In this document: positions 21,501-36,500 of the stretch, piece after piece
How the letters are laid out: every line of letters starts with the position of its first letter
Numbering within the stretch: position 1 is the first letter of the stretch
Source of the DNA: Misgurnus anguillicaudatus
Lineage: Eukaryota > Chordata > Actinopteri > Cypriniformes > Cobitidae
Reading direction: 5' to 3'
DNA: 64,000 nt
Assembly: GCF_027580225.2 (NCBI RefSeq)
Contig: NC_073359.2
Span: 17,120,001 to 17,184,000, forward strand
Made by a program: the position numbers and the translations under genes
Notes under the pieces: generated by a model
Databases searched by the model: none
What the model was told of the DNA's origin: nothing
The model's input: only the letters and a program-made list of their open reading frames with translations

Positions 21501-24500
21501 ACGGAGGTCTTCCAAGTTTAGAACGACATAAGGGTAAGTCATTAATGACATTATTTTATTTTTGAGCGAACTATCCTTATTAAGGAGCCACGCTGTTCCT
21601 TTTGGGGGCGGGGGCAAAAACACCCGCTTATCCAGTATGTAAATATACACAGACAATGACGCCCCCCCGCTACATGCTAGAATCTCTGGAAAAACAAGCC
21701 GATTTCAACCGCAAAATGTATGCTTTTACATATACAAAAACTGCTATCTCAAACATGGAGAGGCTTCTTCGTGATCTCAACTAACAGATTCTGCAATCAA
21801 ACGAAAATCACAAATTTTGAAAAAAAAAACGTTCTCATTATTTTAAACTTGTGCTGCCGACTTGTGTCACTGGTTTCCGTGACGGGTCACATTTGTGACC
21901 ACAAAACCAGTGTTAAGAGATTTATACACTCTTTCTATTGATGTATGGTTTGTTTGGATAGGACAAAAATCACCTTTAAAGTTGTCCAAATGAAGTCCTT
22001 AGCAACACACATTACTATGATAAATAATGTTTTGATATATATTTAAAAAATATCTTACAAAACACTAGATTATTACCATAAAACATAGTGTTTCCCAACC
22101 AGGGGGTCGGGGCCCACAGGGGGGCCTCAGGAGATTTCCAAGGGGGCCTCATGATGACTCAAAATTATAAAAAATTGGACAAAACAAGCATTAAAATAAG
22201 CTAAAACAATCAAAAATCAAGATGGTTCTTATTTGGTCATTTTAGTAGCGAATATACATCTGTCTAGTCATTCCAAGTTCTAGTTAATTTTATGTGGAAA
22301 AATTGAATGAGTGGGGGGCCTTCAAATAGTGTTGTGGGCCTTGAAGTGTAAAGGGTTGGGGACCACTGCCGTAAAAATATCGATAATTTTGACCTATACA
22401 ATGTATTGTTGGCTATTGCTACAAATATAGCCATGCTGCTTATGACTGGTTGGTCCAGGGTCACACTTACATCGTTGTAGAAAAGAAAGAACTGAACATG
22501 GCCTGTAGAGGGAGCTCTTTGCATTCATAAAGAAGCAACTTGACCAGATTTTATTGCTGATTTAGAGGGCAGTAAAGTCTTAAATCATTAGATAATAATG
22601 CATTTCTATTACATTGTCTTAAATTATTCATTTTAATTCTGTCTGCAGAGCCTTAGGCATAGACCAAAATTTGGAGGGGTACATAAATGAGACCATAAAA
22701 ATAACGGCCAACTTCTTCACTGTAAAAAATTATATTGACATACATTTGTATATATATGTTACTTTAACTTATAAAAACAAGTTGAAATTGTTTAACTTAA
22801 TTTTAGGTTTTTTACTTCATGCTGCATTTTTTTTTTACAGTTTTTAAAGATGAAGAAGTATATATGTACATATACGCGTAAAATAAAAAATGAATAGTTT
22901 TTATATTATCTTTGATTTTGTTAGCACAGATGTTACAGAAGAGCATAAAAATAGGGTTTGGTAGTTACTTTGGATAAAAGCGTACACACTGAAAAAAATG
23001 ATTCATTGAATTTAATAAATTTTTTAAGGTAAGTGGTTGCAATCAATTTATTTAAGCTACATTTAAACAAAAGTTTTATTTTATTGTACTTTACAAATCT
23101 TTTTTGTTTAAATGTAGCTTAAATAAATTGATTGCAACCACATACCTTAAAAAAACTGATTAAATTCAATGAATCATTTTTTTCAGTGCAGTACGCCAAA
23201 TGCATGAATCTAAATATAATGCATGAATGTTAATATAATGCATTAATCTAAATATAATGCATGAATGTAAATATGTGCAGACCATTTAAATGTTGCTTTG
23301 ATCTGAAAATGGACATTAATTTATCTGATGTGTCGGTGAAACTGTGGCATATCCAAATCACACATTTCTACTATCAAGGTGTATGTTATAAAAAGCAAAA
23401 TTACTAAATAAAGGTATTATTATTAAATAATAAATAATAAAAAAATTATAAAAAGAAAGCGGCCGGTCACTGGGACAATACCCTTTAAAAAGGTCTTAAT
23501 ATGTACCATTTCGGTACAGATATTTGGTACAAATATGTACCTTTGAGATACTAATATGCTCTCGAATGCTTATTGAAGAAGTACCGCCCCAGTGACAGCA
23601 TTTGTACAATTTTTTCTGAAAGTGTATGAACAAAAAAATGTATAACAAATGCAAATCACTGCATATGTTTATCAAGGCTACTCAGTATTAAGTCAATAAC
23701 CAATATAGTGTGTTTTTGCATTATTTGAGCAATGCAAGCACGTAGCATCTGAATGCATCAGGAAGAGATTATGCAAACCAAGCAGCACTGACGCATTTTC
23801 TGTGCTCAACACAGGGCAAGTCTTAACAGCTCTGTAAGAGACCGTCTAATCAAGTCTGGGAGTTTTCCAGAGGACACAGACATACCTACACACACACACA
23901 CACACCTAGTTGAAAGTGCATGTGAGATCACGAGTACCTCTAACTTGCCATACATGCCAATTCATCTGCATAACATTTTGCAAATTACAAGCCCAATAAA
24001 GGCGATAACCAGCCTTCGGTCAATAGCTACAGAACAGTTAATCGTATACTGTTCCTGTAGATTCATTGGTAGAGCATTGCATTGCATTGCTGTTAATTCA
24101 AATCCAATGAAATATAAAATGTTACTTGAATGAACTGTAAGTTGCTTTTAATAAAAGCATCTGCCTGATACGTAATAAATGTAAATCTTACCCTGTTTGA
24201 TTAACCCAATAATAATTAATGGTCACGGGTTTTGTGTCTCTTTCAAATATTTCATTTAGCAATCTTTTATTTAAAGACTTATAGTCCAAAAATGAAAATT
24301 CTGTCATCAGGTAATGTTGTTACAAACCTGTATGAATTTCTTTGTCCAGCTGAACATATAGGGGCAGTTTCCCGAACGGGGTTTAGATGAGTCCAAGACT
24401 AGATCTTAGTAATATTAGGACATTTAAGTAGTTTTTACAAACAAACCTAACAAAAAAATACTGGCGTGCATCTTGAGATAAAACAATGGCACTGATGTAT

Positions 24501-27500
24501 GTTAAAGGGGTCATATTATGAGATTTTTTTTAAAGATGTAAAATAAATCTTTGGTGTCCCCAGAGTGCTTATGTGACGTTTTAGCTCAAAATACCCCAAA
24601 GATAATTTATTATAGCATGTTAAAATTCCCATTTTGTAGGTCAGACCAAAAATGTGCCATTTTTAGGTGTGTCCTTTAAAATGCAAATGAGCTGATAAAA
24701 TGCAACCACTGATCGCAATGATTGAAACTCAACTGTGCCGTCAAATATTTTCTCTCTCTCTTTCTCTCTGTACTAAACGGCAGTGACATGGTTGGATAGT
24801 GCAGATTAAGGGGCGGTATCATTGTAATTGGCCCTGCTACCTAACTCACAAAACGAGGGCGAAATCTGAACACCCTCATTTTAAAAATGCTTGCAAAAAT
24901 GACTTACCAAAACTAAGTTACTGGGTTGATCTTTTACACGTTTTCTAGGTTGATAGAAGCACTGGGGACCCATTTATAGCACTTTAACATGAAAAAAGTC
25001 AGATTTTCACACTATGACCCCTTTAAGATATGTCAGTACAAGGTGTTTTTAAATTAAGGCAGCTCAAACATGCATTTTAGTCTGGGACTATGATAAGCCC
25101 TGTCTGAGAAACCATCCCAAAGCAAGATATTTGTAATCAAGCAGTAAACAGAAGCAAGATTGACTTCCATAGTATACTTCCATAGTAGACTTCCAAAAAT
25201 ACTACTATGGAAACTAATGGTGCTGAAAAAGGGGTTTAGGTACAAACATTGCTCAAAAATATCTTCCAGAGAAATTAATACTAGTTTGTAACAACATGTG
25301 GGTGAATAAATGATGACAGAAGATTCATTTTTAGGTGAACTATCCCTTTAAAGGTCACGTTCTTCCTGATACCATTTTTTAACCCTAGTTAGTGTGTAAT
25401 TAGGGTTGCTATAATAGCATAAATAATACCTGTAAAATGATAAAGCTCAAAGTTCACTGCCAGTCGATATATTTTCTTCAATAGAATTCCTCTTTAAAAG
25501 CCTACAACGAACAGCCGGTTTGGACTAGAGCCCTGTATTTCCTGCTTTAATGACGTCAGTAAAACAGTTAGTTGACTAAACTCCGCCCACAGGAATACGT
25601 CAGTCACCAGCTTTGGCTCAAACGGCTCTGCTATGCTATCGAATCACAGCACACTAAACAAACTACACAATCAGAACTCGATACGTATTTCTGAAGGAGG
25701 GACTTCACATAACAAGGAAGACATCAGCCTGTTTTGAGGAGAGTGAAAACAGAGCTATTCAGATAAGTAAGTTGTGTGAAAAATACAGCGTTTTTTTACA
25801 CGTGAAACATGAACACATGTTATATTGCCCACTGTAAACACAATCAAAGCTTCTAAATCACAGACAGAACGGGAGCTTTAAGACTAAAATTTGTTGCGGA
25901 GACTAATGCAAAATACTACCTATAAAAAACAAACATTTTTGTTACATTTATATAGATTATATAGATTTATATAGACGAAGAAGGAAACAGCTTACGTGTG
26001 ACCAACAAACACAGGAACTTAATAAGATCATATTGTTTTAAAAAGTATTCCAGGATGCCCCTTGTGAAGTTGTTTGAAAGAATACTATAAAGGCTACTAT
26101 AAAGTCACTAAAATATCAGTTTTAATTTATTCATAATTCTCATACTTTTGTTTGTGGTATTTTACCACTGGAGTAACGTAGTTTGGCAAGATGAAAAATT
26201 AAAAAATGTTTTATTTCAGGTATTTTTATTGCACATAGTGTATTTATGTTAATTTTATGCAATAAAAAATTACATTTGCACCATTTTTATGAAAGTTAAG
26301 ACTGAAGGGACCTAAAAATGTCAAATGGTGTAACCGCCAATTGTGCCAAAGAATGAGTAATATTAAATATTTTATCCACCTTGATGGCATATAAGCGTAA
26401 TCCTCAAAAAAAAAAAATTTAAAATATCATTTTATTAGTTATTTCTAAATGTAAATGTTAATGCGTTTTTGTAATATTTGTCCTAGCATATGCTGAAAAC
26501 AGCTCAGTTTTCAAAATAATCTTTGACAAATTATGTAAAAATGTATGTAAAAAAATCATATTACACTAAACTAGATGATTATATTTTATTCCACATTTTT
26601 TATGAATATATTCATATTTTCATAAAAAAAAAATACTAACTACACCAATTGACACAGACCGGTTACACTACATTGACATTTTTACAGTTATCCCCCAAAT
26701 ATTCTTTCAAAATGAAATAATTTTAGATTTGGTCCTCAAAAAAGAGAATGTATGCAAGTAATATGCAAATTTATTTTGAAATTTTAACCCTTTACATTTA
26801 ATTCAACCATACAGACACAAAATAATTAACGTCACGTCATTGACCCAGTTATGTCCTAACCTTTAACTATTGGTAGTATAGTTTAAAGGTACGTGGACTC
26901 ACAAACACCTCTACCCTTTCTCAAGTGATTCTTAGAAATTTAGTTTTTATTCATATTACTACATTCGGCGAGAGTAATAAAACCAAAACTCTGAGCCGTA
27001 TAAACTCAGCAATATACTACAGGATTAAAAACCTATTCAAACTATTTCCTTCGTTTTTGATAACTGGATTTAAATGGATAATTTACCCAAAAATGAAAAT
27101 CATCATTAACTCTAAACCTGTATGATTTTCTTTATTTATATACATCGTGGGAAACAAGTATTTGACACATCAGCATTTTTATCAGTAAGGGGATTTCTAA
27201 GTGGACTATTGACACAAAATTTCCACCAGATGTAGCCATCAAGTCAAATATTGAATTCATACAAAGAAATCAGAACATTTAAGTATACAAGTTGAGTCAT
27301 AATAAATAAATAAAAATGTCACAGGTAATAAGTATTGAACACATGAAGAGAACAAGGTGCAAAATGGCATAGAAAGCCAGGAGATCACCTGAAATCTGTC
27401 AGTATTGAGAGGAAAACCCTGTCCCCTATCAGTACTAATTGATATCCGCTGCTTTAGTCCTAATTGATGGCCTATAAAGGCTTCATATTACCCAGGAGGC

Positions 27501-30500
27501 ACACAGGAAAGACTTCATGAATGGGGGAATGGTTCTAGGCGCATTTCCAGAATGCTGAATGTTCCTGTGAGCACTGTGGGGGCCATTATCCAGAAATGGA
27601 AAGAGAATCACTTCACCATAAACTGGCCACAATCAGGTGCTCCACGGAAGATCCCTGTCTGAGGAGTCTAAAAAATTATCAGGAGAGTTCTCCAAGAGCC
27701 AAGAACCACTCGGGCAGAACTTCAGGAAGACCTTGCATCAGCAGGTACTGTTGTTTCAAAGAAAACTATAAGCAATGCACTGATCCGCCATGGCATCCAT
27801 GCACACTCACCACGCAAGACTGAACAAAAAGCATGTTGAGGCTCGGTTAAAGTTTGCGTAATTGGCATAATTGACAGTCATTCTACACAGCATGGCACTG
27901 CCCACCATCCCAAGAACACCATACCAACAGTTACATTTGGGGGTGGAAGCATCATGGTTTGGGGCTGCTTTTCAGCAAGGGGTACTGGCAGACTTAATAT
28001 TATTAAAGGCAGGATGAATGGGAAAATGTAACGAGGCATTCTGGATAAAAATCTGCTGCCATCTACCAGAAAGCTGAAAATCAAAAGAGGGTGGACAAAC
28101 ACAAGGCCAAGAAAACAATGAAGTGGTTTCAAAGAAAGAAAATCAAGTTACTTGAATGGCCAGTCAATCACCTGGTCTAAATCCCATAGAAAAATCTATG
28201 GAGAGAACTGAAGATCAAAGTTCATAAAAAAGGCCCAAGGAACCTTCAAGATTTAAAGACCATTTTTGTGGAAGAAGGGCCAGAATCAATGCAGACGACT
28301 GGTCTCTCCATACAAGAGGCGTCTAGAAGCTGTAATCACCAACAACGGCTTTTCAACAAAGTATTAAATAAAGTGTGTTCAATACGTATTCCCTGTGTCA
28401 TTTCACTTTATTTATTATGACTCAACTTGTATGCCCAAATGTTCTGATTTCTTTGTATGAATTCAAAATTTTGCTTGATGGCTACATCTGGTGGAAATTT
28501 TGTGTCAATAGCCCACTTAGAAATCCGCTTACTGATAAAAAATGCTGATGTGTTAAATACTTATTTTCCCCGCTGTATACACAAAAGAAGATATTTGATA
28601 AATGGTGGCTATCACACAGTTGACGGTACCCATTGACTCCCATAGTCCCTTAGTAAATCGGTACAGTCAACACTGTACTTATCATTATTTATCAAAATAT
28701 CTTTTGTTGATACATTTAGAACAACATGAGGTGGAGTAAATGACAGAATTTTTGGGTGAACTATCCCTTACCAAGTTAACCCAGCTCCCTGCTAATAGTG
28801 TTTTACAGGCCAAACGTTGTGCAAGGAGGGTGAAGAGTGAGCATCAGGAGACTGGGATACTAATTATCCGTGCATTAATGCAGTCTGGGCTGATACGCAG
28901 GTCTGTACACGCGTAAGCTTTGCTGCATGTAGCTTCTGATCGCTGAACTCCCCAGCACCTGCTCATGTGTGGCACACGCTCACACCTGCAGGGCACTTGC
29001 ACAGCTGGCTTTTAAAGAATAGAAGATGATACCTGCGGGAATGAGTATAGGTTCCTGTTCGGGTTCCTCTCCTGTGGCAAGCTCTCGCTCTTCTACGACC
29101 ACCCCTACTGTAGGATGACAACATGCGCACACACACAAGCAAGTCAGATTGATGCAACACATTCTCGAAAAAACAACAAAAGATAATTGATGTTTACATA
29201 GCTTACACCCTATATACATTAACCGATAGATTGAGAGCCAAAAATGGTACACAAGTCTATTCTGGTAGGCTCTGTAAAACAAGAAAGCCTCTTTGTTTTT
29301 GGTTCGTGCGTCGGAAAGGAATGCGACAGGATTTTTCTAACGCACCAAACCACCCCACCTCTTTTCTGTCAAAGCCCTGGACAAAAGCGCTCTGTTATTT
29401 GGGGTTCCCTTTAATAGACCGTATATGTGTGTGTGTGTGTATTTATATCATCTGCAAAAGCAGCACCTGAACAGCTGTTTCTACCAAGCAGGTACACACA
29501 TCTTTCATGTTAGGGACTGTGGAGTTTGATTCTTTTAAGTGGGTATGCCTGGACATGAATTGAAAGGACTCAAAACACTTTGATTTCCTTTAAGTGGGTG
29601 AAGCTTTAGTCTCACATCTGATGTTACAAAACTTCAATAAAGAAAACACGCATCGGCTCTCTTTAAGTCCCGACCCATATTAAGGTGATCCGAACCAGGT
29701 TTTATTTGACCTAAACATCTGCAGTTTTCCCTCGGCGCATGTTTGTGCCTGTATGTAGTCTATCCGAAAGTCCTGCATATGAACTTTTTAGGGAGAAGGA
29801 AGAAACATGTTTCAAATTATGCAACGAGCATGATTTCATCTGAGGGTGTCAGCGGAGGACAGCACCTGGTGGCATAAATCTTGACGAAAGCAAGTTTGAA
29901 ATGAAACGGTTTCTTAGAGTTACTAGGAGTTACTTGGAACTTCAACTCTTATCTCGCTGACACATCTAAGCTGTAAATATAAGGTGTTGCAAATGTGACC
30001 TTTCCATGTGGTAGTTACGCTGAGGTAGGTCTTCAACTCAAGTGTACACTACAAGGCTAAAGCTCTTCGCCCTGTGATCTTACGGTGCTTTTCTACCATC
30101 AGGCCAAACCTTTCTAATGGGGCGTACACACCAAATGCGAATTCAGTACATATAAAGAAAATTTATTCCCACCGTCGCATACGGAAATACCTATGGCGCA
30201 GTTTTTTAACTGACGGGAGGGGACCAATGACATCACTTGTGGTCCGCGGCAAGGTGCACGTCAGGCTACGCACAGGCTACAGATAACCTACGGCGTAGAC
30301 CTTACGTACGACTATAACATGGGCTTTAGTATCCAAATTCAATCACTCGTTTTCGCTCCCACATTCAAGTAGACTAAATTAGTGAACTAATGTAGGGAAT
30401 AGTGAATGAGAGTATAGGGGGCATAAAGAGTTTTGTGCATGCTTCAGAAATGTGCAAAGAAAGTAGGGTGTGGATGCATACCCCGTGGACAGTGACTAAA

Positions 30501-33500
30501 GGGCATCTGCTCGATCCGTGTGCCGTTTCTGCAGGCGGACACTTCCATCTGACACTGGTTCTGATACTGCTGACCATCAGAACCGCAGACGGGTTCGCCG
30601 TCATAGCCGCAGTCTCGATAACACGTACAGCGCTCGTAGTGTTCCTCCTCTGGACAGTCGAAAACGTTATTACACTGACCACTCTGAACAAAGCCTGTAG
30701 AGGAGAAAAGGTCTTTGTTAAACACTGCCATGCTTTTTGAGTGGTCGACACAGCAACATTGACTCAGCCAGAGTAATGGCTCGCGATTGCAGAATTGGTA
30801 CGATGCCTTTAAGGAATGACACGAAAACAAGACGCAAAAATAAAATACAGTTGAAATAAAATTGAAAAAACTAGCAGATGGAGATGTACTGACCCGTCCA
30901 ATGGTTGCTTGAGCTCTCAACTTCATTACACGTAGTGCCGTCACATAGTTCTCGTGCGAGAGGACTGCTCTCACTTACATTGTAGAAACGAGTGGCTTCA
31001 AATGCTGTATAAACACACAAGCAGATTAGAGCAGGTTGTTGGACCAAGCAATAACCTATGAACTACCTTGCTGCAAACCTAAAACCTAAAACAACCTTAC
31101 ACTGGTACAAACTTTTTTATTTCAAACTACAATTTCATAATGAGCTAAAAATGTACCGTTGGTCCAGATGGTACCCACCTGGTTCGTAATAGTCATAGAC
31201 TTTGACTGGCACCGGGGCTGTTTTGCCCACAATATACTCCCTTACGGCTTGGAAGGTAACACAAGTCATACACTGACTAGGGATCTGTGGGATATATAAG
31301 ACCTTAGGAGATCTGTTACATCACGTCTTAAAGGAAAACACCACAATTTTTCAATATTGTACTATGTTCTTACCTCAACTTAGATGAATTAATACATACT
31401 TATCTTTTTTTCAATGTGTGCAATTAATCTTTGTACAGTGCGTAGTGAATGTGTTAGCATTTAGCCTAGCCCCATTCGTTCCTTGGGATCCAAACCGGGA
31501 TGAATTTAGGAGCCACCAAACCCTAGCCTGGTGCAATCAGACTCTCGTACATTAATTTCATTTGTACAGAGAGTCTGGCCACGCTCCATTGCAAAGCGTT
31601 ACTTCCGTTAAGGAGGGTCCTCTGTTGAAGTATAAAACTATTGGATCTGCCCAGAGTCACTCCGAATCTGCCATAACCAATCGCTAACATTTGGTCGTGA
31701 CGTATGTCACTCAGTCTGGCGCATGACCTCAACGTCTGCGTTCTTAGCCACTCCCCGCTGTTCGCTGATTGGACCTGCAGATTTTTGCCGGAGAAAACGA
31801 AACTCTACAGAGCAGTCCCAGACGTTGTTCTGAAGCGAAATGAAAATTAAGCGAAAGAACGTAGGAGGGCGGAGCCAGGCTGACCAAACCCTTCCATGTT
31901 TTCCCTATTTAAAACACACTATGCAGTTATTTTACCTTAATATAACAGCTTCAAAGTTATTTCGGTGGTAAACAAAGTCATAGTAGGGGGAATCTTTCTC
32001 CTATTGAAGCTCGGGGAGGACGCCGCTGGAAAAACCAGCAATGCAAGCTTGAGAGGAGCGACCCTGATAAATCGCGAGAGAATCACGACTTGCTTTACGG
32101 CAACAACGTCACACACGTTAGGCTTGTTCGACTTCGTGCAGCGCTGCTAGAACTGACAGACGGATGACGTCAAAGTGCCGCGAGAGCGAGACGAAATTAC
32201 ACTTCGTATGGTTTCTCAGATCATTCTCGCGGTACTTTTACGTCATCCGGCTGTCAGTTCTTGCCTCGCCGCAGGAAGTCGAACAAGCCTATAAACAACA
32301 ACTGTATGCGCAAATTTGAGACGTGATCCTCAACGATGGAAAAGTTAAGAAAGCGCGTTCGGAAGAGAGTAGGAAAAGGAAAAGAGAATCTGATTGCGTT
32401 ATGAACCGGACAAAAGTCCCACTCGGTCAGGCTTTTACTCGTTGGCGTGAGCTAAAAGACAGCACTGGATGGGATGCTGATCTGGCGATCTTGTTGATGG
32501 ACTAGTAAGTAAATCTCTCATTTGTAAACTTGTTTGCGGTCTATGTTGTATGTTGTTGCGCTTGCTTGTAGTATGTCATGCGATTATCATGACAACAGTT
32601 GTCAATATCTCACATAATTATCAGGACATAAATAAGCCTAGAGGTTGTAAATAGTGTAAACATGCACAATTTGCAAACTATTATGATAAATAGCAATAAT
32701 CATGTATAGTGACATTATAACGGCCAATGTTATGAAATAATGCAACGTACACAACTTTGTCATGGCATTTTGTAATGTTTACATAACAAAAAAAAAAAAA
32801 AAATGAAATTATACAGTAGACATAGACTATAGACTGGTTACTTGTGATTTAGCTGCAATCATGTAAAAATGTTATAAGCCAGCAAACGCGGTAGGCTACT
32901 TTATTATTATAGGTCTACTCTACACTTGAAATAAACTTCTTATTATCCTATTACCATCATTAGTAGTTTAGTAGACTATGCAGTAGCCTAATATTTGTAT
33001 GAAATTGTGAAACATTACCTGGTCATTATCTTCAAAGTCCCTCTGTGCATATTCGTGCCCAACACTATTCTTACAGGTACCGGTGTACAGCGTGGGGTGG
33101 GAAATTACAACAGTTGCAAGTATTACCCAGCGACTCTAGGGGTCGCGGTTTGACAAAAGGGCACTTAGTTTGCAGCACTTCGACCTCATTGAGTTTGAGC
33201 AGTTTAGAGGGGTGATGATGTTACTGCGCCAGAGGTCAAAGTGCTGCAAACCAAGTGCTCTTCCGCCATACAGTACAGTTCTCATTTTTTATCCACTTAA
33301 AAAAAAAAATTATTTTGTGCCACCATACTTACTCGTGTAACTACTCATGTAACAATCTTTAAATAGGGAAAACATGGAAGTGTTTGGCTTCTAAATTCAT
33401 CCCTGTTTGGATCCTAAGGAATAAATGGGGCTAGGCTAAATGCTAACACATTCACCATGCGCTGTACAACGATTAAGTGCACGCATTCAATAAAGATAGG

Positions 33501-36500
33501 TATGTATTAATTCGTCTAAGTTGAGGTAAGGACATAGTAAAATATTGAAAAACGGTGGTGTTTTCCTTTAACAAAAAACATACAGTTATACGAGACAATA
33601 TTCAAGTACACTGTACATTGGTTTAAACCGATAGCTTAAACTCACCTCATCGAAGTAAAAGTGAACTTTTCGGCCATCCACCTCATACCTCTTCAGACCT
33701 ACTCTCTTATCCAACAGCAACTGGGAAGAGAAGTATTAAAACTTCCAATTATTATATAACATTGCAGACCATGCTAATGATTATTTAACACAATTTATAA
33801 GTAAGGTGACTTAAAGTACACCTATGATAAGCACAATGTACAGTATGAAAATTCTCTTTACTCACACTCATGCCATCCCAAACTTCTTATCTACAGTTGA
33901 ATACAAACTAATTTATTTTAAAATTCCATCATGTTATCTTCTCATATGGGGCACAACATGGCGAAGGGCAAAAAAATCAAGGGTATCCATGGAAACATAC
34001 AGATCAGCACCGAATAAAAGTCTCTTTAGGAAAGTCGCGCCACCTGGCGGCCATGTTTGCAACGCCTTCGGTAGTTATTTCAGTCATGCAAGAGGAAAGT
34101 ACTATCTAATTGAATGGGGAAAGACAGATATCTCTAAAATCACAATTAAGCAACATATTTCTGATCAGCAATTAAATCTGACATCAACTGTACCATAATT
34201 TTTTTTTTAAAGGGACGCTTATTTTCCAGCTCCCCTAGAGTTAAACAATTGATTTCCACCATCCTGGAATCCCCTCAGCCGATCCCCGGGTCTGGTGGTA
34301 TCTTTTTTAGCATAGCTTAGCATAAGGGCCGATTCACATCGGCTGCGCGGCGTATCTGTTGCGTGTCAGTTGTGTGGCGGCTGTGTCGCGTTTTCTGTGT
34401 CTGTACATACCAGAAGCGTGCCTGAGATGGCCCTGACGCGCTGTTGTTGCTATAGGTGACATATATTTTGCCTGGAAACGCTTCCAAGACGCTTACGTGT
34501 GGCGTGAAAAATAGGCGTCGGTCCTATTCCTGGCATGCCGCGCCTGAGACATGCGTGTCATGCAGGCGGTGTGAACTGTCAAACCTGCTAACATGGGAGC
34601 CTAAATAAAAACGGACACGCCACGCAGCTGAGACGCACACGCCACGCATCAGGTGTGAATCGGCCCTAATCCATTGAATCTGATTAGACCATTAGCATCG
34701 CGTTAAGAAATGTCCAAAGAGTTTTGATATTTTTTCTATTTAAAACTTGACTCTTCTGTAGTTACATTGTGTACCAAGACCGACGGGAAATTAAAAGTTG
34801 TGATTTTCTAGGCCGATATGGTTAGGACTATCCTCTCATTCTGGGGTAATAATCAAGGACTTTGCTGCCGTAAAATGGGTGCAGGAGGCGCAATGATATA
34901 ACGCAGTGCCCGAAAATAGTCCCCTGCTATTGAAAGTAACCAAAGGCACTATTTTTCGGTGCTGCGTAATATCACTGAATTTTTTAGCGCAATGCTAAAT
35001 GGTCTAATCAGATTCAATAAATTATGCTAAGCTATGCTAAAAGTGGTACCGCCAGACCCGGAGATCGAATGAATGGATTCCAAAACGGTAAAAATCAAAT
35101 GTTTAACTCTATGGGAGCTAGAAAATGACCCTATTTTCAAAAAAAGTGGAGTGTTGTCAGGACCCCGGTGTGATCGGTTGCTCTTTTTGTTTGTTTACCT
35201 TTTGTGTCTCATGTGTGCACTCTCAGTCTCCTCCCTTCTCGTTATTCCTGATTGTTTTCCAGCTGATGTGTGTTTGTTCTCCTCTATTTTAGGTCCGGGA
35301 TTGCTGTGCTCTGTGCGCGTTCGTTGAGTTACTTCCGGGTGATCGCTGTCATGTTTTGCTAGACTCTCGTTGGTCTTTTGATCGTGTTTTTGTTCTCATT
35401 GTGTGTTTTTGCCTCCAGGACTCGGTAGAGATTGGTGTCGTTCGGCATTCACTATTACCTCCGCTGTGGAATACTGTTTTTGATTCTTGTGGACTCTCGG
35501 TGGCAGTATTCAGCGTATCTCAACTAAGCCTTATTTAGGCTGGGACAGTTTCCTCTTTTTACCGGTACTGTACTCATCTGTGAACTTTATGTGACTCTTT
35601 TCTCTGCTCATCGGTGTGTCTCGTTTTCAGGCTAGATCCGATTGAGCGTGGTGGTGATCTCACCGTCCGTACTGCCTATTCACCGGTTTTCTGAGAACTG
35701 TGGATTATTTTCCCGGCCGCGAGTGAGGATTGTGTATTCCCTGCTGATACTTTCTGAGACTCTGGATTTACTACCATACATCGTGGATTGTGTTGTTGGT
35801 TGCTGTTTTGCTGAGACCCTTGTGGATTATTTTCCTCTTCTCTACTCTGTTTATTTAATAAACATTTTACTTGCATAAGATTCCCCGTCTTATCCATTAC
35901 AGATCGAACGCGCCAACATGGAATCTGCAAGTCAGGTGAGTGGAGAGTCAGTCCAAGCAGCCTTAGCCCAGCAGGGGGCACTATTGGAGCAACATTCATC
36001 TATGCTTTCCTCAGCGTCTCATGATTTCCAAGTGCTGTCGGGTCGTCTAGCGGAGATTCATAACAGAATGGAGCAGGTGGCGCAAGCCATTGGAGATAGA
36101 GGAGCATCCACATCCTCTACTGAGAATTTGAGTGGTACCGAACGCGAGCCCCATGCAAATAATCCGCCCACCTACGATGGAGATGTCAAGTCATGCAGAG
36201 CCTTTCTTTCTCAATGCTCCCTAGTCTTCGCGCTCCAGCCTCGGAGGTATGTCTCGGAGGCTTTAAAGGTGGCATACGTCCTTACCCTCCTCACGGGCAG
36301 AGCGCGAGACTGGGGAATGGCAGTCTGGGATGCCAAACACCCTTGCTGCGTCACGTTCGAATCTTTTCGCACGGAGATGATCAGATTATTTGATCGTAGT
36401 GTACAAGCCGATTTAGCAGCAGCCGAGTTGACCCGCCTTACTCAGGGTAATTCCTCTGTTACGGATTTTGCGATTAGATTCAGAACCCTCGCCGTGTCAA

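Larger units (their letters stand above)
31328..33571. mobile_element. 2.2-kb TTAA-flanked element with long inverted arms
   Basis: TTAAAGGAAAACACCACAAT at the left and GGTGGTGTTTTCCTTTAA at the right. Arms of about 200 bases include ACCTCAACTTAGATGAATTA and its inverse near 33505. The interior holds the AGCCTGG-family insertion, a small palindrome and an orphan coding exon at 32323-32504. It lies between two cpamd8 exons. Confidence 0.82.

Noticed and set aside
27596..28132. Two frames of 75-84 codons
   Set aside because: Broken pieces and antisense shadows of the Tc1 transposase relic, not separate genes.
35073..35878. Several 60-84 codon frames in the 5' LTR
   Set aside because: They recur identically in the 3' LTR, or start just outside it, and have no protein features; they are shadows in LTR sequence.
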